A stretch of 64,000 nt of DNA from Bacillota bacterium (GTDB lineage: Bacteria; Bacillota; Sulfobacillia; Sulfobacillales; Sulfobacillaceae). The number at the start of each line of letters is the position of its first letter. Within the stretch, counting starts at the first letter, position 1. The stretch is taken from the NCBI GenBank assembly GCA_023511625.1, contig JAIMBD010000006.1:56525-120524 (forward strand). Direction: 5' to 3'. The position numbers were made by a program, and so were the translations under genes. This document shows positions 57,273 to 64,000 of the stretch, piece by piece. The notes under the pieces were generated by a model. The model had not been told where the DNA came from. It was given only the letters and a program-made list of their open reading frames with translations, and searched no databases.

Positions 57273-58122
57273 CCGACGGGTCCTCTTGCGCGCGCTGGTA
57301 GAGGAGGCGCCGCGAAACCCCGGCCTCAGCGGCCACGGTCCGCACCGCATCGCGGAGCGATTGCCCCGAAGCCGTGGCGCGGCGCACCGCCTCCAGCAAG
57401 CGATCCCAGTCGGGTTCAGCTACGTCGCGACCTTGGGGAGACTTCGGCGCCACGACCAGCACCAACTCCCCACGCCACCCGCCCGCGTGCAGGCGGGCCG
57501 CCCGGAGCGACCCGCGCCACACCTCCTCAAACCGCTTCGAAATCTCGCGCACCACCGCCACCTCGCGTTCCTCTCCCACGAGGTTCGCGAGATCGGCCAA
57601 GGTCCGCTCCAGCCGGTGGGGCGCTTCGTACAACACCTGGGTCCAGGGGGTGGCGGCGACCGCCGAAAGCGCCTCGGCGCGGGCGCGGCCCCGGGCTGGT
57701 AGAAACCCCCAGAACACAAACGGGTGGGGAAACCCGGAGGCGGCAAAGGCGGCCACTGCGGCGCTTGGCCCGGGCAGCGGCGAGACGCGCAGTCCCTCTC
57801 GCAGTGCCGCCGCGACCAATTCCTGGCCCGGATCCGAGACGGCAGGCATTCCCCGGTCGGCCACCAGCGCCACTGCCTGCCCCTGGCGCAGCCGGTCTAA
57901 GACCGCAGGCAGCCGCTGGCCCACATTGTGCTGGTGGAAGGACCAGACCGCCGCCGGAACGATCCCGAGGGCAGTGCAGAGCACTCGGAATTCGCGCGTG
58001 TCTTCGGCCAAGACCAAGTCCACTGCCGAGACCACCGCACGGGCCCGCGGCGACCAATCCCCGAGATTCCCGATGGGGGTAGGCACCAGGTACAGCACGC
58101 CCGGCTCGATGCCCTCCCTCAC
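57244..58122 (-). CDS. rsmI: 16S rRNA (cytidine1402-2'-O)-methyltransferase
   Basis: A 292-residue tetrapyrrole-methylase-fold enzyme: LYLVPTPIGNLGDWSPRA, ADLVLAEDTREFRVLC-like VDLVLAEDTREFRVL, LVADRGMPAVSDPGQELV, SPLPGPSAAVAAFAASGFPHPFVFWGFLP (in parts). The usual ADAGTPxISDPG reads ADRGMPAVSDPG, a small active-site variation (A to R, T to M). The GTG at 58122 overlaps the yazA stop; a GTG at the VLYLVP segment is the alternative. The C-terminal part is a small HTH-like RsmI tail. Gene order yazA-rsmI as in Bacillus. Confidence 0.93.
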   Translation of the reverse strand: MREGIEPGVLYLVPTPIGNLGDWSPRARAVVSAVDLVLAEDTREFRVLCTALGIVPAAVWSFHQHNVGQRLPAVLDRLRQGQAVALVADRGMPAVSDPGQELVAAALREGLRVSPLPGPSAAVAAFAASGFPHPFVFWGFLPARGRARAEALSAVAATPWTQVLYEAPHRLERTLADLANLVGEEREVAVVREISKRFEEVWRGSLRAARLHAGGWRGELVLVVAPKSPQGRDVAEPDWDRLLEAVRRATASGQSLRDAVRTVAAEAGVSRRLLYQRAQEDPSVTPPPTSTP

Positions 58123-58388
58123 AGCGTCGCGCCTCCTGCCCAGTGCCGCAGTTTGACCGCCCGCGGCTTTCGCTTCCACCAGCGTTCGCGCGCCAGCGCC
58201 TGCCCGCGGTCGAAGGGGCCCTCCACGCCGAGGAGCGTCACCGGCCCCCGGCCACGCGTGTAGCGCGCGCCCCGACCCCGCCGATGCTGGGCCAGGCGGC
58301 GGCTTACGTCGGTGGTCACCCCGATATACAGGGTCCCGTCGCCACAAGAAAGGCAGTACACCCACCACGGCCGCTTAAGGTCGGACAC
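58119..58388 (-). CDS. yazA: GIY-YIG endonuclease superfamily protein YazA
   Basis: An 89-residue GIY-YIG domain: WVYCLSCGDGTLYIGVTTDVSRRLAQHRRG, YTRGRGPVTLLGVEG, and ALARERWWKRKPRAVKLRHW. The usual GIY is replaced by VYC and LYIG keeps YIG; the Glu of E-x-x-W (RERWWK) is present. The GTG at 58388 has GAGGAGG 9 nt upstream. It overlaps the end of holB by 14 bp and the start of rsmI by 4 bp, so the run is one tight operon. Biological role unknown. Confidence 0.9.
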   Translation of the reverse strand: MSDLKRPWWVYCLSCGDGTLYIGVTTDVSRRLAQHRRGRGARYTRGRGPVTLLGVEGPFDRGQALARERWWKRKPRAVKLRHWAGGATL

Positions 58389-59100
58389 GCCGCCACGCCT
58401 CCTCGATGAGGGCCCGCCCCATCTGGGGATTGCCGTGGTGTTCCCAATCGCGGTACAAGCGGATGACGTCGTCCCACAGCTGCAGGACATCCGGGCGCCC
58501 GGTCTCCAGATAGCGCCGCCGCAAGAGGTAGGCGGCCGTCACCAACGTCTCCCCCCAATCGGCTGCAGGGTCCCGAAAATCCACGGTCTCGGGCGCTTGG
58601 ACCGGCTTTTGTCCCCCGATCCGCCACCGCTGACAGCGGCTGAGCACTGTGGGCAGCACGCGGTCTGGGGCATCGGTGGTCAGCAGGGCCGTAAGGTGTG
58701 GCGGCGGCTCTTCTAGCACCTTCAGCAGGTGGTTTTGCGCCTCCACCGTCATCCGGTCTGCCTCGAACACGGCGACCACCACCCGGCGTCCCCACAGCGG
58801 AAACATCCGGGCGCGCTCCACGGCAGCCGCGACGGCCTCCCGGCGGATGCTCTTCGGGTCCGGGCGGATGAAGACCGCATCGGGATGCTGGGCGAGCTCG
58901 ACCTGGCAGGCGCGGCATCGACAGTCGCGCCGCCCTGTCTCCTCGCACAGGCAAACGCGCGCCAGGGCTTCCGCGGCAGCCGACGTCTCCGCCTGGGGCC
59001 CAATCAGGAGGACCGACGCCGCCAAGCGGTCGCGCCGGACAGCCGCCGCCAATAGCGGCCACGGGTCCAGCCACTGTGGGCCCGACTCAATACTTTTCAT
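58375..59100 (-). CDS. holB: DNA polymerase III delta' subunit
   Basis: A 241-residue clamp-loader protein. The P-loop position reads IGPQAETSAAA, without a GKT, as is common for delta' subunits that do not bind ATP. A zinc-type cluster is CLCEETGRRDCRCRAC; the AAA sensor region is VVAVFEADRMTVEAQNHLLKVLEEPPPHLTALLTT (in parts), with DRVLPTVLSRCQ as the SRC motif. It is shorter than Bacillus HolB. Its ATG overlaps the end of darA. yaaT and yabA, which follow holB in Bacillus, are missing. Confidence 0.92.
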   Translation of the reverse strand: MKSIESGPQWLDPWPLLAAAVRRDRLAASVLLIGPQAETSAAAEALARVCLCEETGRRDCRCRACQVELAQHPDAVFIRPDPKSIRREAVAAAVERARMFPLWGRRVVVAVFEADRMTVEAQNHLLKVLEEPPPHLTALLTTDAPDRVLPTVLSRCQRWRIGGQKPVQAPETVDFRDPAADWGETLVTAAYLLRRRYLETGRPDVLQLWDDVIRLYRDWEHHGNPQMGRALIEEAWRRVRP

Positions 59101-59410
59101 AGCGGTCGATCGTCAACACAAACACGGTCGCCCCGCCCACGGCCACCTCCACCGGCACGGCGCCTGGTTCGACACCGGCCCCGGTGGCGTCAGGGGTGAT
59201 CAACTGATGGCGCACCCGGCTCGTGCGCTGGAGAATGGCTAGGACCTCGTCCACCCGATCCGCCGACACCCCCACCAACAGCGTAGAGTTGCCCTGGCGC
59301 AGAAACCCGCCGGTGCTGGCCAGCTTGGTGGCCCCGAACCCGTGTCGATTGAGCTCGGCCAACGCCGCCTGGGCATCGCGATCTTGGACCACCGCTACCA
59401 CCAGTTTCAC
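59087..59410 (-). CDS. darA: Cyclic-di-AMP receptor DarA (YaaQ/PstA family)
   Basis: A 107-residue PII-like protein: MKLVVAVVQDRDAQAALAELNRHGFGATKLASTGGFLRQGNSTLLVGV (in order), then VSADRVDEVLAIL and GGATVFVLTIDRYEKY. The T-x-GGFL-x-xGNxT loop binds cyclic-di-AMP in Bacillus and Staphylococcus DarA. The GTG at 59410 has GAGGAGG 7 nt upstream and overlaps the tmk stop (GTGA). Order tmk-yaaQ-(yaaR)-holB, with yaaR missing. Confidence 0.95.
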   Translation of the reverse strand: MKLVVAVVQDRDAQAALAELNRHGFGATKLASTGGFLRQGNSTLLVGVSADRVDEVLAILQRTSRVRHQLITPDATGAGVEPGAVPVEVAVGGATVFVLTIDRYEKY

Positions 59411-60027
59411 GGCCGCGCCTCCTCCTCGGGGATGGACAGCCACCGCCGCAAAGCCGCCTGGACCGCCGAAAACACCTCGGCCGGACTGCCATCGGCGGCA
59501 ATCCGGACCCACCGGTACGGCTCGGCCTGCATCAAGGCTGCGTAACCGGCCTCCACCCGGCGCCGGAACGGTTCGGGCTCTCGCTCCATGCGGTCTTGAT
59601 CGAGCGTGCGGTGGGGCTGCCCCTCGAGCCAGATGGTGCCATCCGGCCAGACTCCCTCCAGAAATCCGCGGTGCACCGCCTCCACCCAACCGGCGTCAAG
59701 CCCGCGCCCGTACACCTGATACGCCCAGGTGGAGTCGACGAAGCGATCCGCCAGCACCACCTCTCCCCGGGCCAAGGCCGGCCGCACCACCGTCTCCACC
59801 AATTCCGCCCGCGCCGCCGCAAAGAGCAGCGCCTCCGCCCGCGCGCTGGCGATGGGCGGCCCGTCCAACAACAGCTGGCGGACTGCCGTCCCCAACGGCG
59901 TGGATCCCGGTTCTTGCACCACCGTCACGGTCATTCCCAGCGCCGTCAACCACCGGCGCGCCCACTCCACCTGAGTGGTCTTGCCGACACCGTCCACCCC
60001 TTCAAAGCTGATGAGCTTGCCTGGCAT
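59407..60027 (-). CDS. tmk: Thymidylate kinase
   Basis: A 206-residue dTMP kinase: P-loop ISFEGVDGVGKTTQVEWARRWL (residues about 5-26), VQEPGSTPLGTAVRQLLLDG with the DR-like loop LADRFVDSTWAYQVYGRGL. The ATG at 60027 (MPGKLISFEG) is chosen for the family-typical N-terminus, with GGGGG before it; an upstream start would add 17 residues. The gene lies after the yaaO homologue, as in Bacillus. Confidence 0.96.
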   Translation of the reverse strand: MPGKLISFEGVDGVGKTTQVEWARRWLTALGMTVTVVQEPGSTPLGTAVRQLLLDGPPIASARAEALLFAAARAELVETVVRPALARGEVVLADRFVDSTWAYQVYGRGLDAGWVEAVHRGFLEGVWPDGTIWLEGQPHRTLDQDRMEREPEPFRRRVEAGYAALMQAEPYRWVRIAADGSPAEVFSAVQAALRRWLSIPEEEARP

Positions 60028-60061
60028 TTTCCCCCGCTGCCCTGCCCGTGATAGCCGCATC

Positions 60062-61462
60062 TTACCGTAAAGCAGCATCCGGGGACAAGCGTGGGCCCGG
60101 CGTCCGGGACTCCACCACGCGAACGGCCCCGGCTCGCATTCCCGCCACCGTTCCCGCCTGTTGATACGCCGTGGCCCAGGCCACCACCTCCGGCGTGATC
60201 TCCTCGCCCGGGCAGACCAGAGGCACCCCGGGGGGATACGGGACCAAAGCCTCGGCGGCCACCTGTCCCACAGCTCGGTCCAGCGCCACCCAGCGGCTTG
60301 GACCCTCGGTCGCCTCGCGAGGGGCCATGCGGACCGGGGGCTCCGGCCATCCTTCGCCGGTCCATGCCGGCGGGGGCTCGGGAAAAAGCGCCCCCAACGC
60401 CGCCATCAATCGGCCCGTGGGCACGTGGGGCGCCAGGATAAAGGTAATGCTCCCAGGATCGGCCTTCTCTGCCTGATGCCGCGGGGCAAGACGTTCCCGC
60501 CATCGAAGCCCGGGACCCAACAGCGTCAACTTCGCCGGATCTACCTCCCATCCCGCCTCGGCCGCACGAAGCTGCCACACCTGGTGCCCTCTCGCCTCAA
60601 GCCGCCGCCATTCGTCCCCCGCGCGGGCGGCCAAGGCCTCCCATGCCCGGCCGACCTCGCTCCAGCGAGCCAGCCAATGGTCTAGCGAAGCCAACAACAA
60701 GTAAGAAGGGCTGGAGGTGGCGAGCCGGCGCCACCACGCCTCGATGCGGTCGCCGTCTACATGTTGCCCCTGCCAATGAAGTACGCCGGTCTGCGTCAGC
60801 GCGGGCTCCGTCTTGTGCGGGCCGTGCACCACCAAGTCGGCGCCTTGCGCCAAGGCCGAGGTGGGAAACCCCTGCCGTCCCCACCAATGGGCGCCGTGGG
60901 CCTCGTCCACCACCACCGGCTTGCCCCGCCGGTGGTAGGCCAAAATGGCCGCCTCCAAAGCGGCGCGTGGCAGGGCGATGCCCTCATAGGTGGGCCGGGT
61001 GAGGACGAGCCCGTCGGTCTCGGCCGCGAGCGCCTCCCAGTTCGGCGCCGCCGGCACCGGCACCCCTCCCGGCGCCCACCGCGGATACAGCCACTTAGGG
61101 AAGAGACCGGCCAAGATCAGCGCCGACAGCACCGACCGGTGCGCATACCGGTCCACGGCTACTCGGCTCCCCGGAGCAAACGCCGCCAATATCGCCACCA
61201 GCACCGGCAAGGTGGCTCCTTGGACCGAGAACCAGCTTCGCCGGCTGCCGAAGCGTTCCGCTGCCTTGCGCTCCGCTTGGGCCCAAGGGCCCTCGGGATC
61301 GGCCAAGGCGCCCACTTCTGTCCAATCCATCTCCCAGGCGAGGAAGTCGGCGCCCTGTGGCGCGCGCCCCTTGTGGCCTGGCGTGTGCCAGCGCCATTCG
61401 ATGGTCCGCGCCAAGCGGCGCATGGCGTCCACCAGCGGAGTCGTTTGAGCTCGGGGGGCCAT
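60062..61462 (-). CDS. yaaO: Orn/Lys/Arg decarboxylase family protein (YaaO-like)
   Basis: A 466-residue PLP fold-I decarboxylase. It has WRWHTPGHKGRAP at the N-terminus, DWTEVGALADPEGPWAQAERKAAERFGSRRSWFSVQGAT (in parts), VVVDEAHGAHW, and the PLP-Lys motif HGPHKTEPALTQTGVLH (K about 217). The family decarboxylates lysine, arginine or ornithine to polyamines (YaaO is lysine or arginine decarboxylase-like). The substrate is not determined. The ATG at 61462 has GGAGG 9 nt upstream. Divergent from the plus-strand gene at 61540. With cyanophycin genes elsewhere, arginine turnover is plausible. Confidence 0.93.
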   Translation of the reverse strand: MAPRAQTTPLVDAMRRLARTIEWRWHTPGHKGRAPQGADFLAWEMDWTEVGALADPEGPWAQAERKAAERFGSRRSWFSVQGATLPVLVAILAAFAPGSRVAVDRYAHRSVLSALILAGLFPKWLYPRWAPGGVPVPAAPNWEALAAETDGLVLTRPTYEGIALPRAALEAAILAYHRRGKPVVVDEAHGAHWWGRQGFPTSALAQGADLVVHGPHKTEPALTQTGVLHWQGQHVDGDRIEAWWRRLATSSPSYLLLASLDHWLARWSEVGRAWEALAARAGDEWRRLEARGHQVWQLRAAEAGWEVDPAKLTLLGPGLRWRERLAPRHQAEKADPGSITFILAPHVPTGRLMAALGALFPEPPPAWTGEGWPEPPVRMAPREATEGPSRWVALDRAVGQVAAEALVPYPPGVPLVCPGEEITPEVVAWATAYQQAGTVAGMRAGAVRVVESRTPGPRLSPDAALR

Positions 61463-61539
61463 GGGGCTTCGCCTCCGTCTTGCGTTTTCATTCTAACCCG
61501 CCTGGATGCGGAATATGGCGTACAAGGGAGGGATGGACC

Positions 61540-62166
61540 ATGCCGTCGCGCTGGAAAGTCAGTCGGCGCACCGCCATCGGACTCATGGCGATGCTCGCCG
61601 CTATGGTGATCTACCGCTGGGCCTTTGCCCCCAACCACGTCCTGGCTCCGACTGCGGCACCCTTGCCGACTACGGTCACCGGCGAGATTCTCGCCATCGA
61701 TCCGCCCGAGCTGTCTTTGCAATTGGCGGGACCGAGTGGCCAGTTGACCGAAGTGACCCGTCAGGTGGCCTTAAGCCGCACGACCCAATACCATTATCCC
61801 GGCCAGCCCGTAGCCGTCGGAGATGCTGGGCTAGGCCGGCTGCATCCCGGGCTGCGCGTCACCGTGACCGGCTCCACCCAGGGCACGCAGCTTGAGGCGA
61901 CCCAAGTGCGCGTGACCTTCCCGCCCGTCACTGGAGTGGTGCAGGCGGTGGGACCCGGCCGCTTGACGCTGAGCCTCGCCGGCGCGCCACAACCCATGGA
62001 AGTCGCCTTGACGCCCTCGACGGCTTACTACTTCCCGGCCGGATCGCGTCACCCGCTGCATGCCGGCGTCCGCGTCCAAGTGTCGGTGGTGCCGACGCCG
62101 TCGGGCGGGCTGGAAGCCCTGAGGGTAGAGGTGAAGCCGCCGTCGGCGCCGGTCCCCTCTTCGTAA
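61540..62166 (+). CDS. Membrane-anchored protein with two DUF5666-like beta repeats
   Basis: 208 residues. A basic start and a helix (residues about 10-28) are followed by two similar modules: TGEILAIDPPELSLQLAG and TGVVQAVGPGRLTLSLAG, each ending with VTVTGSTQG / VQVSVVPTPSGG, LEATQVRV / LEALRVEV. The pattern 'G-x-V-x-x-V-x-x-x-x-L-T-L...' is that of DUF5666-type OB-like exported domains. Function unknown. The ATG at 61540 has GGGAGGG 6 nt upstream. The gene ends 12 bp from the convergent HMG-CoA-reductase-like gene. Confidence 0.7.
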   Translation: MPSRWKVSRRTAIGLMAMLAAMVIYRWAFAPNHVLAPTAAPLPTTVTGEILAIDPPELSLQLAGPSGQLTEVTRQVALSRTTQYHYPGQPVAVGDAGLGRLHPGLRVTVTGSTQGTQLEATQVRVTFPPVTGVVQAVGPGRLTLSLAGAPQPMEVALTPSTAYYFPAGSRHPLHAGVRVQVSVVPTPSGGLEALRVEVKPPSAPVPSS

Positions 62167-62178
62167 GCCCCGGCAGGT

Positions 62179-63444
62179 TCAGTTGCGGTGCCCCCCGCGC
62201 TCCCAGTGGGCCCGGAAGAAGTTCTCACTGCCCCGGCTCGCCATCGAAGCCGCCGCCGAGACCTCAAGACACAAGGTAGCGGCGGCGATGATCTGCGCCA
62301 AGCGCTGCGCCGATCCGGGGCCCTCGCATCCCATCATCCGAAGCCAGGCGCGGGCATGCGGGAGCCCGGTGCCACCACCCACGGTCCCAACTTCCAGGCC
62401 GCCCAGTTGGAGCGAGAAGGTGATGCCCTCGGGAACGGCGTGAAGCGACCCCTGCGCCATGCTGCTGGTTCCGACCATCCCGAGGTCTTGGCCGGTGGCC
62501 GCAAAGATGGCGGCGACGGCCGAGGCGGGCGTAAAGCCGAACGACTGCATGGCAGAAGCGTGGGCGCCGTGCAGTCCCACCCACTCCAGGGTTTTGAGCG
62601 CCTCAGCAGTGATGTGCAGATGATGCCGCAGCACGTCGTGGGTCAAGGTCACGGTGGCCAACACGGTCTTGCCGTGGCCCCCGGCGTAGTACTCGTGACT
62701 AGGCTTTTTGTCGCCCCCGAGATTGGCCTCCAGAAACACGTGGTCTGGGACCAGTCGGGACAACTCCACCACGCGGCGGTTCAACGCGTACGCGTTGCGG
62801 GTCATCATGTTGGGACCGCAGGCCTCTCCCGTCCAAAACCGGTACAGGAGATGGCACACCGGCCCCACCACGCGGGTGTCCACCCCCAACAGCCGCGCGT
62901 GCTGCGACATGACCGGTAGCGGATGCCCCGGCCCCCCGGGCTGTTTGAGGGGGTTGGCCGGGTCGTTGCACCACGCGACGAGCCCCGCCTCCTCGCTCCG
63001 CACCCACTCGGCCAGCGCCACTGCCTCGGCCGGAGTTCGAAAGACAAAGGCCGAATCGCGCGTCATGGCATCCCGCAACAAATAGGTGCGCACGCCGCCC
63101 GCGGCCTCCGCCGCCCGCATGCCGCGCAGCATGGAGGCCGAAAGACCGCCTTCGGTATGGGCCAGCGGGACGAACACCGTATCGGTGGCGCGCCCCACCT
63201 CCCGGGCCACGCCGCCGTCCTCAATCGTATACTGCCCCAGCGACACCAGCAGCGGGCCCACCACTCCGACCGGCAACACCATCTCCCCGGTCAGGCATTC
63301 CTGAAAGCGCCCCAACCGCTCCGGATCCACCGACCACCGGAACGGCCACTCGTCCGCCTCCGTCCAGTCTGGCCGCTGGCGGAGCAGCGCCTGCCGCTCC
63401 GCAATGGCCTGCGGATGATTCCGGTGCGACCACCGGTATCGCAT
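62179..63444 (-). CDS. Hydroxymethylglutaryl-CoA reductase-like protein with altered active-site motif
   Basis: 421 residues, class I HMGR-like. MVLPVGVVGPLLV matches the HMG-binding block; EGGLSASMLRGMRAAEAAGG is the NADPH/substrate helix; DKKPSHEYYAGGHGKTVLA includes the catalytic Lys region; HAVPEGITFSLQLGGLEVGTVGGGTGLP is the NAD(P) block; the C-terminal ENFFRAHWERGGH carries His where the family has its catalytic His. The DAMGMNM motif of HMGRs reads EACGPNM here, so the catalytic Asp is Glu and two Met are changed. It may catalyse a related thioester reduction. AAGGAGG precedes the ATG. No other mevalonate gene is in the window, whereas ispE shows the MEP route. Confidence 0.8.
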   Translation of the reverse strand: MRYRWSHRNHPQAIAERQALLRQRPDWTEADEWPFRWSVDPERLGRFQECLTGEMVLPVGVVGPLLVSLGQYTIEDGGVAREVGRATDTVFVPLAHTEGGLSASMLRGMRAAEAAGGVRTYLLRDAMTRDSAFVFRTPAEAVALAEWVRSEEAGLVAWCNDPANPLKQPGGPGHPLPVMSQHARLLGVDTRVVGPVCHLLYRFWTGEACGPNMMTRNAYALNRRVVELSRLVPDHVFLEANLGGDKKPSHEYYAGGHGKTVLATVTLTHDVLRHHLHITAEALKTLEWVGLHGAHASAMQSFGFTPASAVAAIFAATGQDLGMVGTSSMAQGSLHAVPEGITFSLQLGGLEVGTVGGGTGLPHARAWLRMMGCEGPGSAQRLAQIIAAATLCLEVSAAASMASRGSENFFRAHWERGGHRN

Positions 63445-63468
63445 GGGACCTCCTTATACACACGTCAA

Positions 63469-63496
63469 CGCCCTCCGCTGGTTGGAGCGGAGGGCG
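63469..63496 (-). terminator. Perfect 11-bp hairpin after the rRNA operon
   Basis: CGCCCTCCGCT (63469-63479) and AGCGGAGGGCG (63486-63496). It lies between 5S rRNA and the HMGR-like gene, but only TTG follows the stem, so it may be a processing or partial-read-through hairpin. Confidence 0.55.
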
Positions 63497-63509
63497 GCAC
63501 AACAGGCTT

Positions 63510-63625
63510 GGGCTGGCACCACCCGGGATCCCAGGGGCTCGGCCCCCAGTAGCCCGGGCGGAGGCCGGGGGGACGTCCGTGTGCGGCATGGGAACGGGTC
63601 GAACCCAACCCCCTCGCACCAGCCC
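63510..63625 (-). rRNA. rrf: 5S ribosomal RNA
   Basis: A 116-nt gene. Terminal helix GGGCTGG...CCAGCCC; internal conserved CCCGTTCCCATGCCGCACACGG (in parts: CGACCCGTTCCCATG, ACACGG) and GGGATCCCGGGTGG. It follows the 23S gene in the same direction. Confidence 0.93.
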
Positions 63626-63667
63626 AACTCCTCCGGCGCCCCACGGGCCCTTCACAACTTCCGAGGA

Positions 63668-64000
<333 letters not shown>

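Overview
The window is GC-rich chromosomal DNA from an endospore-forming Firmicute. Sporulation and cell-cycle genes are present (spoIIE, spoVB, spoVT, spoVG, yabP, yabQ, abrB, veg). Many genes start with GTG or TTG behind a strong GGAGG-type ribosome binding site. The gene order is, almost gene for gene, that of the region near the origin of Bacillus subtilis, read in reverse: (23S-5S) - yaaO - tmk - yaaQ/darA - holB - yazA - rsmI - abrB - metS - tatD - yabE - ksgA - veg - ispE - spoVG - glmU - prs - pth - mfd - spoVT - spoVB - mazG - yabO - yabP - yabQ - divIC - yabR - tRNA - spoIIE. Even abrB keeps its opposite orientation. The lineage is not Bacillus itself: base composition, inserted genes and missing genes (rnmV, yaaT, yabA, yaaR, purR, ctc) fit a deep, GC-rich spore former (a Sulfobacillus, Symbiobacterium or Thermaerobacter type lineage). 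The exact genus is not assigned.

Layout. 1-299: start of spoIIE (minus). 0.5-2.1 kb: MenA-like prenyltransferase and a CPBP-like membrane protein (plus). 2.1-6.4 kb: ligM, metF and purU, a tetrahydrofolate-dependent aryl-O-demethylation and C1 set; ligM and purU have near-identical promoter cores and long leaders. 6.4-10.1 kb: lysC-manC-galU-membrane protein operon. 10.3-12.1 kb: DoxX protein, YflT-like stress protein, tRNA-Leu(UAA), S1-domain yabR. 12.1-18.7 kb: an insertion between yabR and divIC that is poor in genes, with an aryl-alcohol-type dehydrogenase, a frameshifted SnoaL-like pseudogene, an IS607-type recombinase remnant and long stretches with no recognisable gene. 18.7-26.4 kb: the sporulation and division cluster (HTH protein-divIC, yabQ, yabP, yabO/rqcP, HU, mazG, spoVB, hemL, spoVT). 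26.7-34.4 kb: mfd, a peptide-type ABC transporter lacking its ATPases, pth. 34.4-37.4 kb: prs, glmU, spoVG. 37.4-44 kb: cyanophycinase-cyanophycin synthetase-ispE-nucleotidyltransferase-threonine dehydratase operon, then veg. 44.5-49.6 kb: ykuK-ksgA-yabE-tatD-metG operon. 49.7-57.3 kb: spermidine-synthase-like membrane fusion (minus), then a plus-strand block with a haem-copper/NnrS-like membrane protein, sucA, sucB and abrB. 57.2-61.5 kb: rsmI, yazA, holB, darA, tmk, yaaO. 61.5-64 kb: a secreted two-repeat protein, an HMG-CoA-reductase-like gene, 5S rRNA and the 3' end of 23S rRNA.

Regulation readable from the DNA matches the Bacillus sporulation circuit. A perfect Spo0A box (TTGTCGAA) lies just downstream of the abrB promoter. 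A second perfect box lies next to a sigma-H type promoter of spoVG. A sigma-G type promoter precedes spoVT. A strong consensus-like promoter precedes veg, and a candidate spoIIE promoter has the unusual 21-bp spacer known from Spo0A-activated promoters.

The observations most worth following are: the ligM-metF-purU set with paired leaders; the HTH gene in front of divIC with its palindromic operator and DnaA box; the cyanophycin operon with a terminator-like hairpin in its leader; the HMG-CoA-reductase-like protein with an altered active-site motif, wedged against the rRNA operon without an obvious promoter; and the decayed island between yabR and divIC.
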